Source: Pyropia yezoensis (Eukaryota; Rhodophyta; Bangiophyceae; Bangiales; Bangiaceae). Taken from it: 64,000 nt of DNA. Positions 30,941 to 42,317 of the stretch are shown here, piece after piece; within the stretch, counting starts at the first letter, position 1; each line of letters opens with the position of its first letter. The stretch spans positions 7,270,545 to 7,334,544 of the forward strand of contig CM020620.1 of the NCBI GenBank assembly GCA_009829735.1, given 5' to 3'. The position numbers and the translations under genes are program-made. The notes under the pieces are model-generated. The model did no database searches and was not told where the DNA came from. It was given only the letters and a program-made list of their open reading frames with translations.

Positions 30941-32725
30941 CTTGCAACGGCCCTCGGCCCTTTGGAATACCCCCGTTGCGGCGCACCCGAGCCCCGCCCG
31001 GGCCCCCCCACCCGCCCCCCCACCCGCCCCCCCACCCGCCCGGCCGCCCGCCCGCGTCTGCGTTGCGTGGCCTGCCCCCCCCCCCTCCCGTTGGGGTTGA
31101 TGAGCTCGCCCCGCCCCGCCCCGCCCACGCCCACGCCCACGCCCCGCCCGCGGCCGCGGCCGCGGCCGCGCCCCGCCCGCGGTGCGGGTGGGGCGCGCCA
31201 CCAGTGGGCGCCCCGCGGCGGGTGGGGGGGGGGGGCGGGCCGCCGCGCGGCCGGCCGGCGGTGCAGCTGCCGCCGCGCGGGCGGGCGGCGGGGGTGGCTC
31301 CCTCGGGTGGGAGGACGCTCCCGCCCCCCCCCCCCCCCCCTACTCGACCCCCACCAACCACCCCCTCCCCCTCCCTCCCCCGCCCGCCCGCCCGCCCGCC
31401 CGCCCGCCCGGCCACCCGACCAACCGCCCGCCCGCCCGCCCGTCCACGACTCCCCGCCCCCCCCGGCGGGGGCAACCACCTCGGCGAGCGCCCGTAGCGG
31501 CCGTGGCCGCGGGGGGCACCCGCCGCCGCCGCCGGCGGGCAGCACCGCCGCAGCAGCAGCGGCGCGCGGTGGGCCAAGGCCCGCACGGCGGGCGTGGGAA
31601 CTGGGGGGAGTGGGGTGGCGCGCCACCCCACCTCCCCCCCCCCCCCCCCCCCTCCCCCTCTCTGACGACGATCGCTCGTATAGGAGGGGGGGGGGGGGGG
31701 GGTGGCCTTGCAAGGCCACCCACCCACCCCACCCCCACCGACGGTTGGACGGCGGCTGCGCCCGCCTTGACCCCCCCCCCTCCCCGCTCGCAGAGGAGGA
31801 GGTGGGGAGGGGTGGTGGTGGTGGTGGTGGTGGTGGTGGGAGGGCGAGGGGGAATGGCACGCACTGCCGGCGGGGGGGGGGGGGGGGGGGGGGTAGGCAG
31901 CGAGCGGCAGGAGACGGTGGGGGTGGGGGGTGTGGGGGGGGGGTGGTGCCCACCCCCCCCCCCCCCCCCCCCCCCTCACCCATTCTCCTCCTGCCGCCGC
32001 TCCCGCCCGCGGGGGGGGGGGGGGGGGGGGGGGGAGGGCGTGTGTGTGTGTCTTGATCGCCGTGTCGTGGCGGAGCGCCGCCGCCACGGCCGCGGCGGGC
32101 GGGCGGGAGGGGGGGGGGGCGGCGCGGGCGTTGTGCCCGTCAAGGCGGGCGGGCGGCGCCCCATGGGGAATGACGGCTCCCGCCCGCGGGGGGGGGAGGA
32201 GCCGTGGGGGGGGGGGTGGGGGGGGTGGGGGGGGGGAGAGCCGTGGGGTGGGGGTGGGGGGGGGGGTGGGGGGTGGGGGTTGGTGCTTGGGGGGGATGGA
32301 CAGAGTGGGGGGGGGGGGGGGAGGGAGGGGGAGCAGGCCAGCCCCCGCAGGCTGCCCACCCCGCCGCGGCCGTCGCCCTGCCAGTGGTGTCCATTTCGGT
32401 GCCGCTCCCCCCGCCCCCCGCCCCCCCCTCCCCCCACCGCCCCCCCTCTCCCCTCCGCCTCTGCCTCTCCCCCTCCCCCATCCCCACCGCCGCTGCCGCT
32501 TCCCCTCCCACGACGCCTCCCATCCCGGTCGGCCTCGCATTGTCGGCTTGCGCGCGCACGCGCGCCACTTGCGTGCGTGCCGACGGTGGGAGAGGTGGTG
32601 TGGCGGTGGCGGTGGTGGTGGTGGCCGCCCCCCGCTGCGGTCGCTGCCGCCCCCTGCGCCCCATCCCCTGCGCGTCACCGCGACAGGCAGACAGGCACGG
32701 GCAGGTGGGGGGGGGGGGGGGGGGT

Positions 32726-32761
32726 GGGGGTGGGTGGGTGGGTGGGTGGGTGGGTGGGTGA
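32726..32761. repeat. (TGGG)n microsatellite
   Basis: About nine tandem TGGG units following a 20-base G run; a strong candidate for G-quadruplex formation. Confidence 0.85.
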
Positions 32762-33420
32762 GGCACGGGAGTAAAAGGGGTCGGCGGGGGAGGGGGGGGG
32801 AGGGGGGAGGGGGGAGGGGGTCACCAGGGCACAGACGCCGCTGCTGGGGGTGGGGTGAGTGTGTGCGTGCGTGGGGTGTGGTGGGGGGGGGGGGACTGAC
32901 GGCGGCAGTGTCTGACGCGGGGCAGCGGCTGGTGGTGGTGCTGCTGCTGCTGCTGCTGCTGGTGCTGCCAGCTGGACACGCCGCCATCCGTCGTGTCTCC
33001 CTGCCACGAGGGGCGTCGCCGCCGGGTGGAGGGGTGGGGGAGTGGGGAGGAGTGGCCTACAAGAGGGCGTCCACCGGCGCGGGGGGCGAGGAGGGGGGCG
33101 GCGGCCACCCAGCACAACGCTGCGTCCGCTGTCGGCGCGTGGAGTTGGGAGCGCCGGCGGGCTGACGGCCACGGCAGTGACCTGCCCGGTCTACCCCACC
33201 GCCATCTCGGACCGCGGCTGCCACTGCAACTACCACTACCACCGCCACCACCACCATCCCTGCTGACCGCCGGCCGCCCTCACTGGCGCCCTCACTGGCG
33301 CCCTCCCTGGCGGGGTCAACGACCACCGCCGCTGTTGAACGCAGCGCCCCACCGCGTTGTACATACGTTCCGCCCCCCCCCCCCCCCCCCCCCCCCCTTC
33401 CCTGGTGCCGGCCATCCACC

Positions 33421-35100
33421 ATGGAATCGATGGTTGGCACGGCGGCCGCGCTCGCCGCGGAGGCGTCGGCACTGTCGCTGCTGGTCCCCGCCCACTCCTT
33501 TCCCTTGACACGCCGGCTGGTTGCCGCGGAGCTGTCGCGGGTGGTGGCGGCCACCACCCCCTCCTCCGCCACCAGCACTCCCACTGCGCCCTTGACGCTG
33601 CCACCAGCGTCGCCGGTCTGTGGGGGGGGGGCGCCGCTGCCGCATGGGGTGGGCGCGGCTGGCGGGCCACCGGGCGTCCTGGCGGCTGCAGCCGGGGTGG
33701 GCTCCCCCATTTCGGCTGCGTCTGCCGCCGCGTCGGCGGCGTCGTCAAACGCGTCGCTGTCGCCGTACGGCTCGCCGGCGCCGTCGCCGTCCATGGCGGC
33801 GTACGCCGCCCTGCCGCCACTGCCGTCGCTGACGCCGCAGCATGGCGCCGGGATGGGGACGGGGGTAGGGGTGGCGGCAGCGGTGGCCCCCGCCGTCAGC
33901 AGCGGTGGCCTGGGCGGTCCGCCGCCGACTGGGTGCATGGACGCGTCCGCGGCGGCGGCGGCGGCGGCGGTAGTGTCTGCGAACGCCGGCGGCATGCCCA
34001 ACGGTGGTGGTGTGCCCCCCCCGCCTCCCCCGCCTCCCCCTGCAGTACCCCTGACGCGCAAGCGCGCCAAGATCCTCATCCCCACGTCGCACCCGCGGGT
34101 CAACTTTATCGGCAAGCTGCTCGGCCCGCGGGGCTCCTCCCTCCGCTCCCTCGAGCGCTCCACCGGCACGCGCATCATGATTCGCGGGCGCGGCAGCATC
34201 CGCCCCGAGCGGGAGCCCGCCGTCCGCGGGCGGCCCGGCTGGGAGCACCTCTCCGAGGCCCTCCACGTGGTGATTGAGGCAGAAGGCGATGAGGCCACCG
34301 CCGCCCGCGCGCTCCGCCGGGCGCGGGAGGCGGTGGGCCTGCTGCTCGTACCCGTGGATGAGGAGCGGGATGAGCTGAAGAAGCAGCAGCGGCGGGACCT
34401 GGCCATTCTCAATGGCCGCTGCCGGGGGGAGCTGTCTGAGGCGGCGCTCGCAGCGGGACTGGTAGCCGGGGAAGCGGCTGGCAGCGGTGGTGGTGGTGGT
34501 GGTGGTGGTGGCGGCGGCGGTGGTAGTGGCGGTGGCGGTGGCAGCGCGGGTGGCGGCGGGGGGCTCATCTCCCCCCCCATCTCGGTGAGCGCACCAGTGT
34601 ATGGCGGGGTGGTGGACCACCCTCCGCCCGGGCGGGCGTACGGGGGCAGCCGCCCGACGGCACCCATTGGGTGGGAGGCGGCCGCGGCGCAGGCGGTGGG
34701 CCGTCGGCCGGCCGTCCACCGGGGCGCGTCGGTGAGTGGCGGCTCGTCTGTAACGGACAGCGACGATGACGTGGACGGGGGCGGGTCGGCCGATGGCGCC
34801 CGCCTGCCACCGTCGCTGGACCTCGACTCCCTCTCCCTGGATGAGGAGCCGAGCGCCGCTGGGGCTTGCGCCGGCACCGGCGGCCTGCCCCCCGGTTCGG
34901 CCACGACGCCTGCGTCTGGGGCCTTCCCTAGCCTCCTCACCCCCATTGGCTGCGTGGGTGGTATGGTGCTGCCTCCGTCGGTGGGGGGGGTGTGGAGCCC
35001 CCCTGCGGTGGGGGGTGGCGTCGCCGCCATGTTTGGCGTCCGCCCCGAGGCGCCACCCTTTACGCCCGGCGCGGGCGCGGGCCACCCGTTTCGGCTGTGA
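33421..35100 (+). CDS. STAR-family KH RNA-binding protein (SF1/Quaking-like)
   Basis: This 559-aa protein has one extended KH domain, about residues 209-332, of the STAR/GSG type found in splicing factor SF1 (branch-point binding), Quaking and Sam68. Diagnostic parts are HPRVNFIGKLLGPRGSS with the GPRG loop, TGTRIMIRGRGSIR, the WEHLSEALHVVIEAE strand, and a QUA2-like helix ending KKQQRRDLAILNG. The N-terminal ~200 residues are Ala/Pro/Ser-rich and disordered, with no clear QUA1 dimerisation domain. A Gly-rich tract (GGT repeats at 34486-34560) and a Ser/Pro-rich tail follow. No zinc knuckle is visible, so it is not a canonical SF1. The start is ATG 33421 (catccaccATGG), just after a ~25-base C run. 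Confidence 0.88.
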   Translation: MESMVGTAAALAAEASALSLLVPAHSFPLTRRLVAAELSRVVAATTPSSATSTPTAPLTLPPASPVCGGGAPLPHGVGAAGGPPGVLAAAAGVGSPISAASAAASAASSNASLSPYGSPAPSPSMAAYAALPPLPSLTPQHGAGMGTGVGVAAAVAPAVSSGGLGGPPPTGCMDASAAAAAAAVVSANAGGMPNGGGVPPPPPPPPPAVPLTRKRAKILIPTSHPRVNFIGKLLGPRGSSLRSLERSTGTRIMIRGRGSIRPEREPAVRGRPGWEHLSEALHVVIEAEGDEATAARALRRAREAVGLLLVPVDEERDELKKQQRRDLAILNGRCRGELSEAALAAGLVAGEAAGSGGGGGGGGGGGGGSGGGGGSAGGGGGLISPPISVSAPVYGGVVDHPPPGRAYGGSRPTAPIGWEAAAAQAVGRRPAVHRGASVSGGSSVTDSDDDVDGGGSADGARLPPSLDLDSLSLDEEPSAAGACAGTGGLPPGSATTPASGAFPSLLTPIGCVGGMVLPPSVGGVWSPPAVGGGVAAMFGVRPEAPPFTPGAGAGHPFRL

Positions 35101-36553
35101 GGCAAGAGAAGGTCGGGGAGGAAGTGGTGGTTGGTGGAGGAAGGGTGGGCGTCGGGGGGGGACGGACGGATGGTTGGATGGTGCAGGGGGGGGGGGGGGG
35201 GTGGCGGATGTGCTGCGCCCCCGCGCCCCTTTGCCTGCCATCCGACCCCGCCGCGTGCCCGTGACTACTGGTCAAGCCGCGCGGCTCGGGGGCTGGCGCG
35301 ACGATGCAATCGGTGACAACCTTAATTATGGTGTGGCGCGTCTTTTGTTTTTCTTTGTCGGGTGCATGGTGCGCCTCTGGTGTGACTGCGTGCATGTCTT
35401 GGGGGGGGTAAGGGGGGGTGCAGGGGGGGAGAGGGGGCGCGCCTAGAGAGGAGATGACGTACGAGGGGCGATGCCTGCGCGCGCGCGCAGGCGCCGCCGA
35501 GAGCGCGGGGATGGGGTGCTTTTTTTACTGGCGTGGGTGGCGGATGGCACCCAGCGAGGAGGCTTTACTTGGAGAGTAATTTTGTGTTTTTCTATCCCGC
35601 GTGCCGGCTCGAGGCCCCGTCCCGTGGTGACGGGTGGTGGGTGGTCTGACAGCCAGCGTCGATGAAGGGGCGTTGGCAGAGAGGGATTGGGTACCTGCGA
35701 GAGCGCGCACGCTGCGCTCGCGCCAGCGGTCGGAAACGTGGAAGTATTTCCTTGCGTCTCTTGCTGCCCAGTGGCTCCATGAGGTCTCGCCAGTGGGGAG
35801 ACCCTGCTCACCTAAAACTTTAGCTGCTGTGTTGCTGTGGATAGACAGCTGGACGCTGGCCATACAGACAGGCTCTGAGAGCGCAGCAACGAGGATGTGG
35901 TTGTCCACACCGCATGCTGGTGGGGTGCTCCCAAACCACCGCTTTTTCTTTCCAGACCGCGGGGAGGCTGCCCCGTTTTTCGAAGACAAGGCAAGGACAC
36001 GGGTAATAGGGTAAGTAGTGGGACCCAGCTTGGACCCTCGGGAGGGGGGGACGGCAAAGAGCGCATGGGGAACGGGGCGGTTTCTTTGCGTCAACTGGCA
36101 TAGTCTGGCGGACGGGGCGAAGCGCAAGACCTGACAGGCACGTCGCGAACGGCAGGCGGTAGGAGACCATGGACGGCGTTTCTTAACTGTAGGTGAAAAG
36201 CCCACCGTCCGAGAGGCTGAGGACCATCATGCAAAACAAACGTGCATACGTGAAACGTGCTCGCAACGGTGTGGAGAGGAGCCCTGTTCACAGACCACTG
36301 CAAAGGGATGGAGCCGTTGGGAAGGAAAAACTATGGAAGGAAGAACGATGGTATGAGAAAGAAAACGCGGTCGGAAGACAGCAGATGCGGGGAGTACCAA
36401 AGTAACCCCACACTGGACACCCCACATGACAAAAGACACAAAACCCATTCAGGCAGAGAACAGAGGGCCTATGGCTGCCCCAGCAGCCACCATGAAGCAC
36501 CACCACGGGCCCACTCAGCCGCGCAGCATGCCGCCACCCCACCCAGACACCGC
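35101..36553. other. intergenic between two genes that end facing each other
   Basis: GC falls here compared with both sides. Frames of 126 codons (plus, 35634-36014) and 226 codons (minus, 36205-35525) are open, but neither resembles a known protein. The region should hold the 3' UTRs of the KH gene and of the phycobilisome linker gene. Confidence 0.5.
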
Positions 36554-37954
36554 CTATGTGTGCACGGGCGTGATGCTGGCAATCACACCACCCTGCTTGT
36601 GGATCTTCTGGTAGATGGAGGACAGCTCGCTGTAGGGAACCAGGTAGCTCTGGCTGGGGAACCGGTACTGGGAGATGGCAGACCGGCTGCCGTTGCGGCC
36701 ACGGTACAGCTTCTTCCCGGGGACGCCCGCGCCGCCATTGACGGACGAGCGCTGGGCAAAGCCGGTGGCCTCGACGCGGAACATGCCGCCGCCCTCGTTG
36801 CGGCCACCGTGCGACGTCCGCGCCGCGTCGCCACCCGTCACGCCGCTGATCCAGCTCCCCGCGTTGGGTGCCACTGGCGAGTACGAGGCCCCAGCAGAGC
36901 CCGGCGCCACCACCGGAAGGGGGATGGAGCGGATGCCCGCCCGGTTCAGCGTGATCCCGTTCACCATCGTGCGCGGGTTGGACTTGTCCGACACACCCGA
37001 GCCACGGTGCATCTGGAACATGTGGGTGAAGGCCGCCATCGACTTGTTCGTGGTCGTCAGGTGGCCGCGCAGGTACGGGACCATGTCCTCACCAAAGGCC
37101 TGGTCATACTCGCCGTCGTCCAGGAAGGAGTCCATGTACGCCTCATAGCCCTTGGTGTCGTACACCCCCGAGCGCATGCGGTACTCCTCCAGCCCGTCGG
37201 GCGTGCGGCCCAGCACGTGCTTGTAGGCAAGCTCAATGGCGCCATACAGGGGGCGGCTGTCAAAGAAGCGGCGCTTGTACTCGTTGGACTTAACCAGAGC
37301 GCGGACAAAGTCCTTGAGGGTGGTGCGGCCGTCACGGAACTCAGACTCGTCCTTGGCCATCGTCGCGCGCTCCGACTCCATGATGTACGCGTTGCCAAAA
37401 ACGGTGCGGTACACGTTGGAGATGATCTCCTCATAGTCGGCCGAGAAGCCCGTGGGGCGGGAGTTGTCCATTACCGAGAAGCGCTCCGCCTGCTGCTTGT
37501 CCAGACCAAGCTTGTCCAGAGACGTGTTGCCCGCGATGGTGCCCAGACGGGCGGTGGGGGTCATGGCCGACACGGTCGGGGCAGCCGTCGAGACCGCGGC
37601 GCCGGCAAAGCCTGCAAAGGGGGAGGCCGAACAAAAAACACACACAACAAAACAGTTCACAGCGGACTGGAGAACAACAGACTTGATCGTCAGTCATGAT
37701 GTGTCACTCGGGTTACAAACAACGGTGCACCCCGCCGCGACGTCGCCGACAAGGCACGCCCATCACGGCCACTCCCCCGCACATGCAGCCGTCGTCACCT
37801 AGACCGTAACCCTACTGCACGCGCGCAATCGCCACTCAACCACCCACGCGTGCGCCGCCACCACACCCAACAACGAATGCGCAAAGGGCTACGTACCGGA
37901 CGCACGGGCAGCGACGGTGCCGACAGGGGCAGCGAAGGTGCCTACGAACGCCAT
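36554..37954 (-). CDS. phycobilisome rod linker with CpcD-type C-terminal domain, plastid-targeted
   Basis: This linker joins phycobiliprotein hexamers into phycobilisome rods on the thylakoid. Exon 1 (37954-37897) encodes MAFVGTFAAPVGTVAARAS. A 285-nt intron (donor GTACGT, acceptor TTTGCAG) separates exon 2 (37611-36554), giving 371 aa. The N-terminal ~45 residues are Ala/Thr/Ser-rich with Phe at position 3, as in red-algal plastid transit peptides. The phycobilisome-linker domain follows: NVYRTVFGNAYI, TTLKDFVRALVKSNEYKRRF, AIELAYKHVLGRTPDGLEEY, YEAYMDSFLDDGEYDQAFGE. The last ~75 residues form a CpcD-like domain (MFRVEATGFAQ..., SYLVPYSELSSIYQKIHKQG, ending VIASITPV). This pairing is that of cyanobacterial CpcC-type rod linkers. 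The exact rod position, phycocyanin or phycoerythrin, is not decided. Confidence 0.93.
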
Positions 37955-38879
37955 CGTAGCAGTTGGGGGGGGGTGACGCAGCAAAAGGGTGGGGGAGGAA
38001 GAGGAGCGACGACCGCACGTGGACGAGCGGGGGCAGCAAGCACGGGTCACGGAGGGAAGGGTACGAAGGCAAGGAAGACGGGTCGGTTGCTCAGCGAGGC
38101 AGGACGAGGACAAGAGCGTGCGCGACGGATGCACCTAGCCCGCGAGTGTATGGAGCGACAAAACGGTGAGGAGGGGTCGGGCTCCCACCCTGGCGCGGCG
38201 TGACCGTGCACCACGACCCCCAGACACGGGTGGGGGAGCGGCACAGTGGGGATCGCCTCGGTGGGCGGCGGCGCGTGCGATTGGCTGCCGCCTCCAGAGG
38301 AGGCGGGGGCGGCGGGACCTCAGAGGGAGCGGCGCTGCAGCAGCCACCCCCCATGGCGGGGGCGGCGTAAACGAGATTACCGCGGGGGTCTGGCGGAGCT
38401 CAGAGCCCCACACGCGGTCGATGAATCGCCGCCGCCTCGACGCCGGCCAACGGACTTGGCCCTGGCACGGGCGGCCAGCTCAGCCCCCAGTCGAGGCCCA
38501 CGAGGGCCACCACGGTGCTTGCAAAGACTTGATGGCCACAACGACTACCACTCATTGTGCAGAGAGACCTCTCCCCCATACTTATCTAAGTACCTGATTC
38601 ATGCCCGATTGCTGCTAGAAGTTCTCGGAGCATAATTCGCTCTTTCAGTGGCATTGGAAAGAAGTTTAATTAAGAAATTATTTTTTTTCAAATTTTGTAT
38701 GGCAAGTGACCACGTGCTCTTCGGATTCGGGCACTTTCGCGTCCTGGTCGCGCCCTTTGATCGCGACGTCGACCAAGACAGAGCGTTGCTTCGCGGACTC
38801 GTCAGTAGTCTCGTCTGCAGCTGCTCGCACAGACGTGCCTAGCTCACGGCGGGCCACCGCCCCTCCCTTTCTCTCCCCA
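37955..38879. other. divergent promoter region between the rod linker and the THADA-like gene
   Basis: The two genes are transcribed away from each other from this 925-bp stretch. It includes a local AT-rich block near 38640-38710 (TTTAATTAAGAAATTATTTTTTTTC). The THADA-like frame is open from 38706 but lacks an ATG until 38880. No other gene recognised. Confidence 0.55.
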
Positions 38880-41800
38880 ATGGCGACGGCCGCGCCATCT
38901 GCCTCCCCCGCGAAGGCCCTCCTCTCGCCCTCTGCAGCCCCCGCCTCCCCCCTGGCGGCGATGAAGGGGGCGTCGGCGGTGGCAACGTCGGCCGCGGCGC
39001 CGCTCTTTCCGGGCGAGGCGGCAGCGGTGCTTGAAACGTGCCGGCGCGTTGTTGCGAAGGCGTCGCAGTCCCCACCCCCTCGCGGCTCCCTAGGCAGCTC
39101 CAGCGCCAGCCCGGGGGCGTACCTGCTGCGCCGCACCGCTGAGGCGGTGCTGTCCCTGTCTGCCGCCCCGTCGCAGCGGCAGCAGACAGCGGCAGTGCGC
39201 CTACTGGGCGCCGCTATCTCGGCCGACGCGGCAGCTGTGGCAGCGGCAGCAACCGATACCGCCGTCCCGCCGTGTGTTGCCTCTCCTCCACCAGCCCCCA
39301 CCACCGCCGCCTCCACCAACGCCGCCGCCACTACCTCTACCGCCACGGACGATGCGGCATTGGTGGGGGAGGCCGCCCGCCTGGCCATTGCCGCCCTCTC
39401 TGCGGTGGGCCTCTCCACCCCCACCGCCGGGTACGGCACGCAGCTCGCGGCGGTTCGGGCGCTCGGCCTGGCCGACGCCGCGCGGCAGCCCGCCGCGGCG
39501 GCGGTCATCGCCGCCTACCGCGGGCGGCTAACGGCCTCCCCGGGCAGCCTGCCGTCCGCCGTTGCCGCTGCGACCCTTCACGCCGCCGTCGCGGTGGTGG
39601 CCACCCCCCCCACCCGTGGGTGGGTGACGAACGGGGGGGTGCCCGTCGTTGCGGGGCTCCTCCACCTCACCGCCGCCACCGCCACCGCTGCGGCGGCCGA
39701 CGAGGAACTGGGGGGGGGGGGTGGCGGGCAAATGGACGCTGCCGCGTCGGGGATGAAGGCGTCTCAGGACCTCTTGCAGCGGCTAGTCGTGGCGACGGCG
39801 GCAGCAGCAGTGACAGAGAGTGGGGGGGGGGATGTGCGCCCCCTTCACGCGGCCGACCCCGCGGTTGGAGCAGCGGCGGATGCGCTCGTCGCGGCGGCGC
39901 TTTCGCTGCTCGCATCTCCTGCTACTCCGCGGTCGGCGTCGCTGTCGGCGGCCATGGCGGCGGTGGCGGGCGTGGCGCTGCGCGCTGCCACTGGCAGGGC
40001 CGCCACCCTGGCAAGCACGGGGGGCGATGGGGATGGTGATGGTGGACAGGACGGTCGCCTTGCCGCCGCCCTGACCGCACTGCTCGCCACCCCCGCCCTC
40101 CCCGCCTTTGGAACCCTCGCGCTCGTCCGCGCCGCCACCGAGTCCCCTGCCGCCGCGCCCGCGCGGGCGGCGGTTGTATACGCGTCCGGCGGGCTGCTCG
40201 ACGCACTCCTTGCCGCGCTGTGTCCGGCAGGGGACTGCGGCGGTGGCGGCGCCGCTGCCGTCACCCCGCCCCCCGCCGGCACTGGCGGCGGTGACGGCGG
40301 CGCGCCCACGTGGACGCTTGCCCTCCCAGACGGCCACGCCCGCGCGGTGGCGGGGGAGGCAGTCCTCGCCGCCGTCCGCCGGCCGGGGGTGGCGCTCTCC
40401 CCCACCGCCGCCGCGGGCCTGCACCGGCTGGTACTGACGCGGGCGACCGCCGCGGGGGGCGGCGGGGGGGCGGCGGCGGCGGGGGGGGAGGACGCGTCGG
40501 CCGCCACCGCGGGGCGCCTCACCGCCGCCCTCGTGGGCGCGCTCCTTGATGCTGCCGACCGCAACGACCACGGCCGCAGTGGTGGTGGTCGCGAAAAGGC
40601 GGGCGCCGGCGCTGACTGGGTTGCCAGCTTGACCGCCGCCCTCGTAACGGCCGCCGCCCGCGGGGTGGCGGGCGCATACGCGCCGCTGGGGGTGGTGATC
40701 GCTGCCCGCGGGGTGGGCGTCGTCGGCGGCGGCGGCGGGGTGGTGGCGGCCGCCCTCCGCGTGGCGGGGGCGGTGGGCCACGGCGCGGGCGGGCGCGCCG
40801 CGGCGGATTTGCTGGGTGTTGTGTGGCGGGCGCAGCTGGGGGGGAGGGGCGGGGGTGGCGGGCGTGACGCCCCGCGCGGTGGCCCCGTCCCCGGGGGGGG
40901 GGGCGGGGGCGTGGCCATTCCGGGAGGGGGTGTGGGACCCTACGCGTGGGAGGCACACGCGGACGACGGAGGGGAAGAGCCTGCCGCCGATGCCACTCCA
41001 CGGTCGCCAGCGTCACTTCCACTGTCATCGTCACCGCCGCCGCCGCCGCCGCCGGCCGCCGAGGCCGACGCGTTTGCGGTCACCGCGGCCACGCTGGTGG
41101 GCCTGATGTTTCCCCCCCCCAGCGCCCCCTCTACAGACCCCGCTACGGCGGCGCGCCTCGCTGCGGTTGCCCTCCCCCCCTACCTCCTCACCGCCGCGCG
41201 GCACAGCGCGGCGACCGCTGCGGCAACGGCACGGCGGCTGCTCGCCGCCGCGGCGGCCCTGCCCGCCGGCCCGTCGCGCGTGACGGCCGTGGCGGTGGTC
41301 CTCGCCGCCGCCCGTCGCCTGCCCGCGGCGGCCGTTGAGGACCTCCCGTCACTGACCCCCTGGACGGGTGGGGTGTCGCCGCTGGCGCTGCTCGCGGCGG
41401 GCCTCGCCGCCCCCGACGGCTGGACGCGCGGCGCCGCGACGGACGCGCTCGTTGCCACCACCGCCCCGTCAGCGCCCGTGCCGTCGGCAGAGCTGGCCCT
41501 CCTCGCCGCCGTCGCCCTGCCGGGCGTGCTCGGCCCGGGGGGCACCGCCGCCGACCGGTCAGCCGGCCGCCACGCGGTGCGGCACCTGGCGGAACGCCTC
41601 CGCGATGGCGCCGCCGCGGCGGCGGCGGGGGGCGGCTGGTGGGCCCGCGCCGCGCGGGCGGCCGACGGCGCCGCTGCGGAAGCGGCCGTTGCCGCCGCGC
41701 GAGGCCGCTACCGCGCCGCGGTGGGCCGGTGGGTGGCGGCCGCGCGGGAGGTGCTGCTCGGCGCGGCCGTGCCGGGCGCCGCCCACGAGCGGCGGCTGTC

Positions 41801-42037
41801 AGCCCTCGAGGGGCTCACCGCCCTCGCCGACGCCCTCGGGGCGGGGGTGCTGTGGGGGGTGGCCGCCCCGGCGTGGGACCCGACCACCGCGGCGGCGGCG
41901 GTGCTCGGCGGGTTTGCAGACCCGTGGGACCGCTGCCGCCGCGTGTCGTTGCGGCTCGCCGGGACGCTGCCGCCCGAGACGGCGGCTGCGGCGGCTGCCG
42001 CGGCCGCGGGCTGCGCCGCCACTGCCGGTGCTGATAC

Positions 42038-42069
<32 letters not shown>

Positions 42070-42261
42070 ACGAGGCGGCGGGCACGGCCAAAGACGCCGA
42101 CGCGATTGACGCGGCCGCCGCGGTGGCCGCTCGGGCGCTGGCATCCCCGCGGCTCCGCGAAGCCGACGCGGCCGCTTTGCTGCTTCGCACACTCGTGGGG
42201 CTGCGGGCGGCGGCGTGTCCAGAGCGCCCGTTGCGGGTGCCACCGCTGGTGGCCGCCGACT

Positions 42262-42317
<56 letters not shown>

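Larger units (their letters stand above)
27585..33420. other. 5.8 kb of poly-C/poly-G-rich low-complexity DNA
   Basis: Uninterrupted runs of 10-28 C or G occur dozens of times, alternating between strands, for example near 29110, 29250, 30010, 31640, 31950, 32010 and 33370. CCG, GGT and GGGT microsatellites fill the spaces. All frames are nearly stop-free, so long open frames here mean little. At 27780-27793 there is an isolated AT-rich perfect palindrome, CAATTATATAATTG. I find no gene. Run lengths are likely to be inaccurate in any assembly. Confidence 0.7.

Noticed and set aside
27875..33165. Many frames of 300-750 codons in the poly-C/poly-G region
   Set aside because: Stop codons are rare at this base composition, several frames overlap on both strands, and products are Pro/Gly/Arg homopolymer-like.
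36554..37954. Phycoerythrin gamma subunit
   Set aside because: There is one linker domain followed by a CpcD-type domain, as in rod linkers, not the gamma-subunit layout.
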